The position numbers and the translations under genes were made by a program. Positions 23,315 to 34,300 of a stretch of DNA of 64,000 nt are shown here, one piece after another. The notes beneath the pieces were generated by a model that did no database searches, was not told the DNA's origin, and saw only the letters and a list, made by a program, of their open reading frames with translations. Numbering within the stretch: position 1 is the first letter of the stretch; the number at the start of each line of letters is the position of its first letter. Origin of the DNA: Axinella damicornis (lineage: Eukaryota; Porifera; Demospongiae; Axinellida; Axinellidae); assembly GCA_963931865.1 (NCBI GenBank), contig OZ007513.1, forward strand, positions 1,178,001 to 1,242,000. Direction: 5' to 3'.

Positions 23315-23974
23315 CCTGATTCTCAAGGCCAGGTATCCAGCAATACACTAAGTTAGGGTTTACTTTTACACAGTCATGTACATGTAGTAACAAATTCAAA
23401 TTCCATATAGTGGGTTATTCTCGTGGGTCGAAATTCTCATGAAATGCTTGACAATACAACTATTAGAATTAATTTTTATGGTTTAACCCTTTCTCGGCTT
23501 GCAGCACTACAAGCAATGAACAGCTGGGCGGGGTCTGGGAACGAGGCTAACCAGGTGGTAGTACCCTGAGCTTCCACCGAAACTCTCCAGTACAGTAACA
23601 GTCCCCATTGACATGGATCACCATGGTAACCTCGTACCCAGGCCAGCACAAAAAATCGGAAAAGGGCTTGCAAACACACCAATACAGGTTGTATATGCCG
23701 AGTCAGCAGTCTTAGACAAAAATTTACCAGATTCTTCAACACACGAAAACATAGTTGCTGATAGAGCTGCTACTCTCACATGTAGCCCCTAGGACTCGCC
23801 TCTGGTTGCTCCTTAGCCAAGACTTTCCACATGACCCTTACAGCTACCTAATCATCCACAACAGAGTTACATGTGTAACAAAATATGCTGACATGGCACA
23901 TTCAGGAAACGTGACAACTGACAAGCCCATCCCAATCTTTCGTGCTGGCCTGGGTACATGTACACCAACCCTAC

Positions 23975-25320
23975 CTGTGGGGAAGTAAAGTGACCGTCAG
24001 TTGACTCCTGTGGAGAGGTCACATGACCGTCATGTGATGCCAGTGGAGAGGTCACATGATAGTCACTTGACTCCAGACTGGTTGTAGAGATCTGAGACCC
24101 CCAACCGGATCCCTGCTGTGTAATCTTCCGTGCATCGCTCTCCAGGCCCTGCATCTGTTTGGCGATCAACTCCAAGTTGTCTTCGAGCTGCTTCCTGAGC
24201 AATTGCTCGTGTTGTAGGGCCTTCGACCACCGGCGCTCTGCACTGCGCGCCTGACTCATGAACTCTTTCCCCGCCTGTGTTGGCCAAAACAGACATGCAG
24301 TAACACTCTCAGACTCTCTGCACACCCACTGGTTCAGTTTACTCTCCTTGCACAACTCAAGTTTCCTGTTAATCACACCAAACAGCAGTTGATTGGAAAA
24401 TGTGGTAAGTTTGTGTAGTGAACTGTGTGAGAAGAGGGTCTGGTGTTCTGAGCAACATTCTGGCCACATACATGTAGGGCGGGGCCAAGGGCGCATCGAG
24501 CCGCCGAAGGCGGCGAGAGGGCATGCAACTTCCTATAGTGCACGTATAGATGGCGAGTGTTACTAAAAAGAAAATTTCCGGTTAAGCACGTGAAACTGCG
24601 TGCACGGTATGGTTACGGACGTTCGACGGAAAAGTTTTCCTGGGAGATGGCAGCAAGGAAGATGAGTGCTTCCGATTTTGGTATAGAAACGCCATCCAAG
24701 CGATCTCTAGCCCAAGTACTTCTTCTAGTCTTTGTCGGGATTCTATTGACTCCCTACCTTACACTAAACACTTGAGCATGGTAGACAAGTCTGATATTCT
24801 CGGTGAGGCTGCCGGTCACTAGTCTCGGTACCAGACTCCCATACCCTATGGGTAGGGAGTATTGGTACCGAGACTACACGGTCACATGACTACTCATGTA
24901 CAGCACGTAGTAGTGTGGTGGCCTATTAGTAAATCACTTGCAGTCTTTTCATGTTGTGGAGGATACCCTTCTCAAAGCACAAAACAAGGCCAGAGATGAA
25001 GGGCTGGATCGAAGCTCTCTCCTAAACCAGCTACTGTGGTGATGAAGGCTCACCTTCACCATGGCATCAGCCGTGAGTTTGAACAGCGCCAGTCTCTCCT
25101 TCAGCCTGGAGCTCACTTCCTTGCGCAGAGTACGGCCCTCCATCTCGGCAATCTGCTGCATCAGCAAGTGGTTGTTCTTCAGCACCAGGTCATGTGCCGT
25201 GCTCAGATCACGGAGCTTCCTCTGCATTGCTGCCAGAGGGTTGTCTCTCTTGCCGCCCTTCCCGCTAAGAGACTCTCCTCCACTGTGGTCTTCATCACCT
25301 TCAGATTCAGATGGGCTGTC

Positions 25321-25386
<66 letters not shown>

Positions 25387-25724
25387 TTCCCCCTCCAAGC
25401 CTGATTACTGAAACTCTGGTACAGTATGTCACCCCTCTACACACACTCACCCACACAATATCCATACCCACCCATGTACACACTCACACATCCTCACCCA
25501 CACAAACACCCAGAAACCCACCCACCTGACTCTTGACAGCCTTGGCTAGCTCAAGGGCAGTCACCCCACGTTGTCTCCCCCTCCCACCCACACCCACCTG
25601 ACTCTGATTCATGATAGCCTTGGCCTTGGCTAGCTCGAGGGAAATTGTCCCGACACTCACCCACCCACACCCACCTGAATCTTTAGTCTTGCCTTGGCTA
25701 GCTCTTGAAGGGCAGTGAGGGATC

Positions 25725-25770
<46 letters not shown>

Positions 25771-26821
25771 ACTCATGCCCACCCACCCACCTGACTCTTG
25801 ATTTTTGATAGCCTTGGCCTTGGCTAGCTCGAGGGCAGTCACCCAGCGTTGTCTCTCTACTTCGTTGATTGTCCTCAGATGGAACACCTGGGAGGGGCCG
25901 TTGGTGATCACAAAGTTTGTGGAGTCAATGGTGTCGATGAAGGCACTCGCGAGGTTGATGGTACCTCGACACGTGTGGGCCATCTCCTCTTGAGTTCTGT
26001 GAGTGTGTGTGTGGGGGGGTGGAGTGTGAGGGTGTGTATGTGTGGGGGGTGGAGTGTGTGTGGGGGGGAGGGAGGGTGGAGTACTAGTGGTAGTGTGAGC
26101 ATGTGTGCATGTACTAGTAGTTTTCCCCTACCAGGTGTGTAGCAGCCGTACCATGTGGCGAGCACGTGCACTGTCTAAAGCCATGCTATTACTCAATACA
26201 ACAATTATGTTAGCAGTTACATTGTTAGAAGTGCTTGTAAGCTCATTCAGCCACATTCATTAAGTTCACAAATTGCTTACAGCATTAGAAGACTATAGAG
26301 AGGTTCCACCCCCCCCCCCCCCCCCCCCCCCGTCCTAATCTCAATTCCAGGCTGTCTCAGTCCTATCCCCACCCCACGGCACTACAGGAATGAAACTAGA
26401 GGAGTAGTACCAGCGGTGGAGGACGTATGCAAGGAGGGGGAGGGAAGGAGGCTGAAGTGCACAGCAACTACACGGAAACAAGTGCTTATAAGCTCCTGAC
26501 AGAAACTATGGCAAAGTATGGCAACTATTGGGGCTCCCCCCCCCCTCCCTCCCTCCATTCTACTGGAGTACAGTGCGTCACTTCTCTGATTAGACCTGCT
26601 TTTATAGTCCTGTAGTTTGGCAAGGACATAGGTCATATGTTTCGGTTGTTTTACAACCTGTGATATCAAACGCAGCTGATTTTAATGCATTCCACACACC
26701 TGTAGTAGGAGAGGGTGCCATTGGAGACCACGAACCACCTCTTCTGATAGCCCTTGATGTAGTTGGTCCACTTTTGCAGCCAGCCCCTGAACTGCTCCGG
26801 ACACACCTTACCGTCCGGCAT
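23975..26821 (-). CDS. OSBP: Oxysterol-binding protein, N-terminal half (PH domain and coiled coil)
   Basis: Exons on the minus strand: 26821-26700 (ATG), 25996-25791, 25322-25054 and 24274-23975, total 897 nt = 299 codons, all phases consistent. Residues ~12-105 are the PH domain ([20 protein letters not shown], then [12 protein letters not shown] and [18 protein letters not shown]), which in OSBP binds Golgi PI4P. Exon 25322-25054 is acidic then helical ([14 protein letters not shown]...). Exon 24274-23975 is a coiled coil ([20 protein letters not shown]) followed by Ser/Thr repeats reading roughly HVTSP. Vertebrate OSBP has a Gly/Pro-rich N-terminal extension that is missing here. No sterol-binding half follows on this strand; it is at 8568-12440 on the plus strand. 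An FFAT motif is not obvious. The gene is head-to-head with the E2-DEATH gene. Confidence 0.9.
25323..25384. repeat. (GT)n microsatellite abutting an OSBP acceptor
   Basis: About 60 bp of GT (AC on the sense strand) directly upstream of exon 25322-25054. Confidence 0.9.
25522..25800 (-). repeat. OSBP: Tandem degenerate copies of the PH-exon end and its donor
   Basis: The 3' end of exon 25996-25791 (sense ...GAGCTAGCCAAGGCCAAGGC...TCAGGTGGGT) recurs in decayed form near 25672, 25598 and 25525 in the following intron, at roughly 75-120 bp spacing, interleaved with a long poly(C) run (about 25728-25757). It is the same pattern as at 9826-10008 in the other half of the gene. Confidence 0.75.
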
Positions 26822-27341
26822 GGCGGGTTAGTATCACTGTATTTATCACAGACTGGGGGAAGGACACAGATAGCTAGACTTCATTAATTATATCTGGCTA
26901 ACACAACGATTGACAAGGCATCATGCCAGGAGACAGGACACCTCACTGACCTTTCCTATGCGTTTCCCAAGTCCGAGAGAGTAGAGCATGTAGAGTCTAC
27001 TACTCAGCCGCTTGTAAACCGAGTTCAGAATGGAGTTGCCAACATCCTATAACTTAACTGTGCATAATCATGCATGCCACATGCACATACGTAGTAGATT
27101 ACGTCTTGTCAAAGCGCGGGGTCACATGTTTTAAAATGAGGGGAAGTCCCCATAACTCTACTGAGGAGTAACTTGCACTTGCCTTTCTCACCATTATGAG
27201 ACCATTCAGTGGCATTCACTGGTGATTCTTACTGCCGTGAGTGAGTGAATTGCGCCAACCAGTAACACTCTCCTGAGAGAAGGCAAGAAACAAGGTCAGA
27301 TAGAAACTGCCTGCCCTCTGACACCGGGGCAGCTAATACTA

Positions 27342-28658
27342 ATGGCCGCGAGAATTAGAGGGGAGTTAAAAGGCATTTCTGAAGGAAGGTGGGAAGAAAA
27401 GCTGGTAGCCATAGAGCTCATTGACCCCAAAAACCTCTTTCATTTCCGAGGCATCGTTATTTCACCTCCAGGAGCGCCAACCTCAGGATACCTTTTTTTC
27501 TTAGACATCGAAGTCCCCCGGCTCTCTTATCCATTCGAGCCGCCTAAAATCAGAGCAGTACAAGACATATGGCATCCAAAATTTACGTTCGGCCGGTCAC
27601 CCAGAAATTCAATTTGCCTGGAGGCACTTAACCGCAGCGGGTGGGAACCACACTTTACACTGGAAACGGTTCTCATTACTATTCAGCAATTACTTGTTGA
27701 TCTTGGAGACGTTGAGAAGACGGATGTACTCAATGATGAGGCTTATCAGCAGTACGTGTCCAACAAGGAAGGTTACAACAAGACAGCTAGAGAGTGTGCA
27801 AAACAAGACAATGCAGGTTACGGTATGGTTCAATTCGAGGACTATAGACTCTCGGCTATTAGGTCAATCCTGAGAAGCTGTTTTGGAAAGATTGAGCACA
27901 TATATGAAGCTACGGTGTTGTGTCGAAAGGAGACTGCTCACATCTACAGACTGGAGGTAGTTGTAACTCCTACTTTTGAAATATACCGCCAAAATGTGAA
28001 ATCCAAGTTTGCATCTTCCTATCAGAAGATTACATCATTTGAATTTGACTTTGAATGTAGCATGGCAGCAGTAGACATCGGAGACAGCCTGAGCATTGAT
28101 AAGTGCTGGAAGATTACAGCAATTATGGAGTCAACAGTCTGCAGAAAGGATGTCATTGAAATGGATCCTAGAAAGGATATTCCTCCTCATTGCACCATGA
28201 CAGTGGAGTGGCTTCGACCCAAGAGGCAACCGGTTCGCCTCATTCATGATATGGCAATCAGAGACTCAGAATCCCGTAAGAACATTCGCCCCTTTCAGGT
28301 ATGTGTTGATCCGAAAGCATTCATTGCACAGCCACTGGACATGGACAGTCGACCCACTCTTCCAAAACTGCTAACAGGCATTCCAGTAAAGAACTTGTGC
28401 TTCCGTATACGTATACACGAAGAAATTGGGGAAAATTACTTCGACTTTGGTGTCCATCTGCTAGAAGATAAAACAGGGATGAGGATCAGTAACATACGAT
28501 CAGAAATGAGGGGATCACCAATTGACATCAATCGTGAAATACTAATGCAATGGTTGGAGGGGCGGGGAAAGCCAGTTGTTTGGAAGACGATTGTTGATGT
28601 TTTACATGAAATTGAACTAAATGAATTGGCCAAAGCTGTTGAAGAACATTTTATGTAG
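27342..28658 (+). CDS. Ubiquitin-conjugating (E2) domain-DEATH domain fusion protein
   Basis: Single-exon frame of 438 residues. Residues ~1-150 have the E2 fold signature: YPFEPPKI (63-70), WHPKF (77-81), and SICLEALNRSGWEP with the candidate catalytic Cys at 92. The usual HPN motif reads HPK, so the Asn that stabilises the transition state in most E2s is changed; activity is uncertain. Residues ~165-350 form a middle region I do not recognise. The C-terminus (~375-438; DINREILMQWLEGRGKP, VVWKTIVDVLHEIELNELAK) resembles a DEATH domain. This would link ubiquitin transfer to DEATH-adaptor signalling (inference). ATG 27342 is the first in frame. It starts 520 bp from the divergent OSBP start, suggesting a shared promoter region. 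No intron signals are seen, consistent with retro-origin or a naturally intronless gene. Confidence 0.8.
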   Translation: MAARIRGELKGISEGRWEEKLVAIELIDPKNLFHFRGIVISPPGAPTSGYLFFLDIEVPRLSYPFEPPKIRAVQDIWHPKFTFGRSPRNSICLEALNRSGWEPHFTLETVLITIQQLLVDLGDVEKTDVLNDEAYQQYVSNKEGYNKTARECAKQDNAGYGMVQFEDYRLSAIRSILRSCFGKIEHIYEATVLCRKETAHIYRLEVVVTPTFEIYRQNVKSKFASSYQKITSFEFDFECSMAAVDIGDSLSIDKCWKITAIMESTVCRKDVIEMDPRKDIPPHCTMTVEWLRPKRQPVRLIHDMAIRDSESRKNIRPFQVCVDPKAFIAQPLDMDSRPTLPKLLTGIPVKNLCFRIRIHEEIGENYFDFGVHLLEDKTGMRISNIRSEMRGSPIDINREILMQWLEGRGKPVVWKTIVDVLHEIELNELAKAVEEHFM

Positions 28659-29130
28659 TAGCTAACACAACAGTGTTCTGTGTAAATAGTACAATTTGCC
28701 AACTCAGTGGCAAACACAGCTTCAGCATCATGGCCGGACCGAGCATGACCTGTGTTCATGTTTAGTCTGTTTTAAGAATGGATGTCACTCACTTGCGACA
28801 TGCTAGATGGTGTTTAATTGCTTTCAAGTTTGTGGTTGTTCATTGCCTTCAGATAAGAATCTCTCGCTCAGATATTGGCCCCACCCAGTTCAATCATCCC
28901 ACTCATACTATAAAGTCCCTGATAACAGCCTGCATGGCTGGAGACTCCCCTGTCAGTGTAAAGTGCAGTACAGCACTCAGCTGCAGTAGAATATACAGCC
29001 TGCATGGACACTCCCCTGTCAGTGTAAAGTGCAGTACAGCACTCAGCTGCAGTGGAATATATAGCAGCTTTGCATGCATGGCCTTTACACTTTTCAACCC
29101 TGACTGCTATAGCTATTATTATATGAGGGA

Positions 29131-29224
29131 ACCTAGTCTCGTTCCCAGGCCTTCTACACCTCCAATTCTTGATCGCTTGCAAGTGGTCAAATACTGGAGG
29201 TGTAGAAGGCCTGGGAACGAGGCT
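29131..29224. repeat. Hairpin element, TAGTCTCGTTCCCAGGCC ends
   Basis: TAGTCTCGTTCCCAGGCCTT then CTACACCTCC returns as the reverse complement after a ~30-bp loop. It is conserved at 42546-42638. Other members of the same end-family are listed in the findings. Confidence 0.75.
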
Positions 29225-29261
29225 AAGGAACCCCCCAAATGTGCTATATATATATCAGTGC

Positions 29262-29715
29262 GTTCCCAGCTGGTGTGCTGCAATGCAGCTGGTGCACTGC
29301 AATGCAGCTGGTGCACTGCATTGCAGCTGGTGAGCTGCATTGCAGCTGGTGAGCTGCATTGCAGCTGGTGAGCTGGTGAGCTGCATTGCAGCTGGTGAGC
29401 TGCATTGCAGCTCAGGTGGCCATGGTTTCTTGCTCACTCATGCTCACAGTAGCGTTCATTATCACACTGCAGCTCACACTGCAGCTGGTGCACTGCATTT
29501 CAGCTGGTGCGCTGCATTTCAGCTGGTGCGCTGCATTTCAGCTGGTGCGCTGCATTTCAGCTGGTGTGCTGCATTGCAGCTGGTGCGCTGCACTGCAGCT
29601 GGTGCGCTGCATTGCAGCTGGTGCGCTGCATTGCAGCTGGTGCGCTGCATTGCAGCTGGTGCACTGCATTGCAGCTGGTGCGCTGCATTGAAGCTAGTGC
29701 GCTGCATTGCAGCTC
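29262..29715. repeat. 19-bp minisatellite (GCAGCTGGTGCGCTGCATT)n
   Basis: About 20 copies interrupted once by non-repeat sequence (29400-29480). A 19-bp unit reads as a 19-residue repeat in all frames on both strands, which explains the Cys/Ala/Trp-rich open frames; I do not consider them genes. The second copy is at about 42680-43155. Confidence 0.85.
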
Positions 29716-31307
29716 AGGTGGCCATTGTATCATGCTCACAGTAGTGCCACAGTTCATTATCATGCTGCATTGCACCTCCAGTGTATGCTGCAGTCCACAC
29801 TGTGAGTCTGTGACTATTGGCACCATTATCATTCAGCTTCAGGCTCCTCTCCTAAAAGACTCGAACCAGCAACACAAAGCTGTTGCAATGGCAGTTCTTT
29901 GCCACAAGAACAATGTACTTTGCATTGAGTCAATGACTGTAACAGACTGTAACAGTGTAACTGCATGATTGCAGAATTGCAACTCGATCAGACAACCCAA
30001 CCGGTTAAGGAATATATCTTTGGTGTAGCTACTACCAATTAAGTTAGCGGCTGGTGGAGCACTAGCTTCGTTCCCAGGCTATTACCAAGAGTGCCTGGGA
30101 ATGAGGCTGGTGGAGCACTAGCCTCGTTCCCAGGCTATTACCAAGAGTGTCTGGGAATGAGGCTGGTGGAGCACAAGGCTATAGTTATAGCTCTACTACT
30201 AAAGGTTTCCTACATTATTAATTGCACCTCAAAAGTGTTTGTGGGTCAACGTCCTCTTGAGAATAGTCCCCCAAACACTTACCTAGCTACTATGCTCACT
30301 TGCCATAGGAGAGATTTTCTTTCTTTCCTAGGAGTCGACTCAGCTCTACCCTTAAGAATGAGTAGGTGTGTATAAAGTTCTTTAAGGCAGGTGATAGCTA
30401 CAGTTCACAACGTACGCATCCTTCGGAGGGGATGTAAAGCTGTCGGTCCCGGGGTAGCTACTGGTTAGCTATAGTATTAGCATTCAGTTGCTATTTCTGG
30501 TTACCACGTTAGCAACCCTATTATGGTGGTTTCTCATAATATTATAGCTAGAAGGGGGAAAAAGGAATGCCGCATCTGAAGGGTTTCATGCAGGTCCTGG
30601 GCCCCATAAACAGGGGTTGGGGATATGACATCATTGCTGAACTCACTTGAAATGGCATTCATTTTATCAAACTTGTTTTTCTGGACGGCATGTGCTTCAT
30701 GTTCAACATACAATTAAATAGTCTACAATCAAACTTTGAACGTATGTGTTCCAGGGTCTAGGGGGTAATTACTGGTGTGGGGAGTTTCCTAACTAAGGAG
30801 TCCCACTGTTGGTCTGGCAGGAAGGACATACTTTAGGCATAGATTCCATTATCTGTGCTTTAGGTAGAGGACACATGTATGTATTCAGCACCAGTGCCCT
30901 GGCCTTAACCATTGCCTTACTTCCTGGTGCACCAATATAGCTAGCTAACCACTTAGACCATTGTTGGAAAGATAAGCATTTCTTGAGGAAGTACTATGTC
31001 ATATTCAGATGCCTTATCACGTCACTGGATGCACTATGTCGCTTTCCTGGTGCTGGTGCTTTTTCCCCGGTACAGCAAAAATGTTGTTGCTATGTAGTCT
31101 TTCGATCATCGACTCCTGAACATGATGCACTTCCTCGTATTGAAGGTCAAAGTTCAAGATCGGTATCGCAAGTGCGGTGTGCTAGCTAAATACACTGCGC
31201 CGTGAACTCCTACCTGTCGGTGCTATGCGGTATTCACCCCTACTCTTCAGTGTATGTCCAAAGCACGCTTTGAGTTTGTAATCGTCTCGCCTGGTGTAGC
31301 GATCTCG

Positions 31308-34300
31308 ATGAAGGCGTTTTGTATAATTGCTCTTCTCATCGCGACTGCGCTGCACGGTGCGGTTTGCGTTACGTACCACTTTGGGGAACCGTCCGATGTG
31401 GTGTACGCTGCAGATGGCCGAATAAGTGGAGTGAGGGATCGCAGCAACAAAGATTTTGTCTTGGGTGGGCTGTTCCACGTACGCTCTGAAGACCCCACTT
31501 TCGGCGGAGGACGTTGTGGGACGATTCGCGTGGACCAAGACTTGGAAGCAATGCTGTTCGCGATGGACCTGCTGAACTCGGACACGAATGTTCTACCGGG
31601 GCTGGAGATCGGCTACGACTTGCGTGACACTTGCACGAGTGAAAACGTGGGTCTAGATGAAACAATTGACTTGATCCTAACGGGCAGCGACCTCAATGTG
31701 GAGAGCTGTGAATCCGCGAATGTGAATGTCTCCTCTGGTGTGCGCATGGTGCCAACAGTCGGGATAGTGGGGGCGGCCGCCAGCAGAGTGAGCATTCCGG
31801 TTGCGAGCTTGGGGAGGCTCTTTTCCAAACCCCAAGTCAGCTATGCCTCCACTTCCCCACTGCTTAGCAACAGAGATAGGTACACCTATTTCTTTCGCAC
31901 CATCCCCCCTGACGATCTCCAAGCAAGAGCAATTATTGACCTGTTACTGCATTTCAACTGGACACACATTTCAACTATCTATTCGAAGGATCCGTATGGA
32001 CAGCCGGGAACGGATGAACTGAAGCTGCTTGCAAAACAGTATGGAATGTGTATCGACCTAGATGTAGGTATTGAGGACGATTTTGTCGATGAAGACTATC
32101 GGCGTTTGGCTGACCAACTGGTTGAATCAAATGCACGAGTAGTTGTTCTCTTCACACATGAGCAAAACGTTCGACGCTTGCTGACGATGATTGATAACTC
32201 CACTGCACGGCACAGATTCACTTGGATTGGGGTTGATGCGTGGTCACAAGCTACCACTCTCTTTGAAGACTTCAGGGAAACAGTCGCAGGGTTTTATGGA
32301 TTCGTTCCACTGGCACCAAAGGTACGTGAATTCGATAACTACTACTCCCAGTTGACGATTCAAAGCAACCGACGAAATCCCTGGTTTCCGGAAATCTTTG
32401 CTGCCTATGTCGTTGGAGGCTGCAGCCTAGATGGATCATCTGGAAATTCTTGTCCTGAAAATATAAGCCTTGTTGATCTACCACAGTCATACGTACAAAG
32501 TAATCTAGTGCCATTGATAACGGATGCTGTGTATGCCTTTGCACATGCTCTTCATAATTTTCTTGGAGAAAACTGCTACCAGCCTCTTCAGTGGAACAGA
32601 GTGAATCAAACTTGCGCCGGTCAAAGGAGAGAACTGTCTGGTTCTGCCCTGCTCGAATACCTTGGCAATGTAACATTTGACAGCCCAACTGGAAACAGAG
32701 TTCAGTTTAATGAGTTAGGAAGCGTGGAAGGAAAGTTTGAGATAGAAAGCTATTATGCTTTTGATAGTATTGGTAGTAGAACTTATGAAGTTCGAAGTGT
32801 TGGAACTTGGATTCAAAGTAGGAATGCACTTCAATCTTCCTTGAACCTAACTGAAACAGTCTTGCAATTTGGTATTGATGAAGCTGGGGACATACTGTAT
32901 GTGCCCCCCTTGTCACAGTGTGGCCAATGCACTCCCGGCCAGTATCGAAGGGAGGTTGTGTCTTCATGCTGTGGAGACTGCACCCCATGCCTCGGACAGA
33001 ATTTTTCTAACGTTTCGCTTTCAACCAGCTGTTTGAATTGCTCCATTTTGGGGGACATGTGGGGGAACAACCCACTCCAAGGTAGTGACGACTGTGTTCC
33101 AATACGAGAGACCATCCTGGAATTCAGCCACCCCTGGTCCGTCACCATAGCAGTGATAGCCCTCATAGGACTGATATGTGTGGTAGCAACTGCCGTCATC
33201 TTTGGTATCTACTGGAAAACAAAAGTCATAAAAGCCTCGGGGAGAGAGCAGATGATTACTCTCATGGCAGGAATAGTTCTCAGCTTCTTGCTAGCACTGT
33301 TTTACCTTCTGCCTCCCGTACTAGGGATCTGCGCCATCCAGCGGATTGGTGTTTGGTTCTGCTTCTCGCTCATGTTCGGAGCTATTCTGGTCAAAATCAT
33401 CCGAGTAGCTCGAATATTTTTGAATACAGCACAGACACACATCCGATTCACAGAGTCCTACTACCAAGTGATCTTCACCATCCTGATTGTGATTGGACAG
33501 CTAGTGCTTGTAATAGGCTCTATTGGCTACCAAATTCCTGCTGTGAGGAGAGAACTTCGTCGAAACACTGAGGACAACAACGACTTTCCAACAATCGTAG
33601 TCACATGTGTTGCTGATCCAATCGTGTTCTTGGTTCTGTCTGTTTGTTACGAGTCATTGCTCATCATAGCCTCGACCGTTCTTGGCGTCATGAGCTTCAA
33701 ATACCCTGCTAACTTCAACGAAGCAAAGTGCATATCTTTTTGCACCTTTGCCCTCCTCGTGATCTGGCTCGTCTTCATCCCGTCTTACTTTACCATACAG
33801 CAAATGCAAGAGTTTCAGAATGCAGCCATATCGATGGCCATTACCATGAGTGCATTTGTAGTGTTAATTTGCATCTTCGGACCGAAACTGTTTATCATCT
33901 TCTTCTGGCCCGAGACACCTACACACCATGGCACACATTCAATGATGCCAATCAGTGAACCCCACCTGTCTCTAGGCCCGCCAACTCCTCAGTTGAAAAG
34001 GAACGGTACGTTGACAAATAATGTAAAGAACCGTGCTTAAATACACTGCAGTAGAAAAGGTTTTGTGGTCAATCGTATTGCTCTCAGACTATAGTACTAC
34101 TGAGACAACCAGTGCATGTAATTCTGGCACTGACTTTGGCCAGAATTATACAGACAATGGTATGTTTGATAACATACTTCTTGTTGTAATGGAGTCAATA
34201 TACTTGAGTGATTAGTAGCTGAAGACTTTTCGAGCAACATTTTGAATGGGCTACTAGAAGGTGAAATCCATACATGAGAGCTTCTATATGATTGCCTGCA

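Noticed and set aside
24557..24775. 72-codon frame with a hydrophobic C-terminus inside an OSBP intron
   Set aside because: It has no homologue I recognise, lies in an intron region with element-like GC motifs, and has no supporting copy.
29262..29715. CRISPR-like array
   Set aside because: Repeats are contiguous without unique spacers, and the genome is eukaryotic; it is a minisatellite.
29255..29968. Cys/Ala/Trp repeat proteins on both strands (also 42.86-43.39 kb)
   Set aside because: They come from the 19-bp minisatellite; overlapping frames in all phases show that no single frame is selected.
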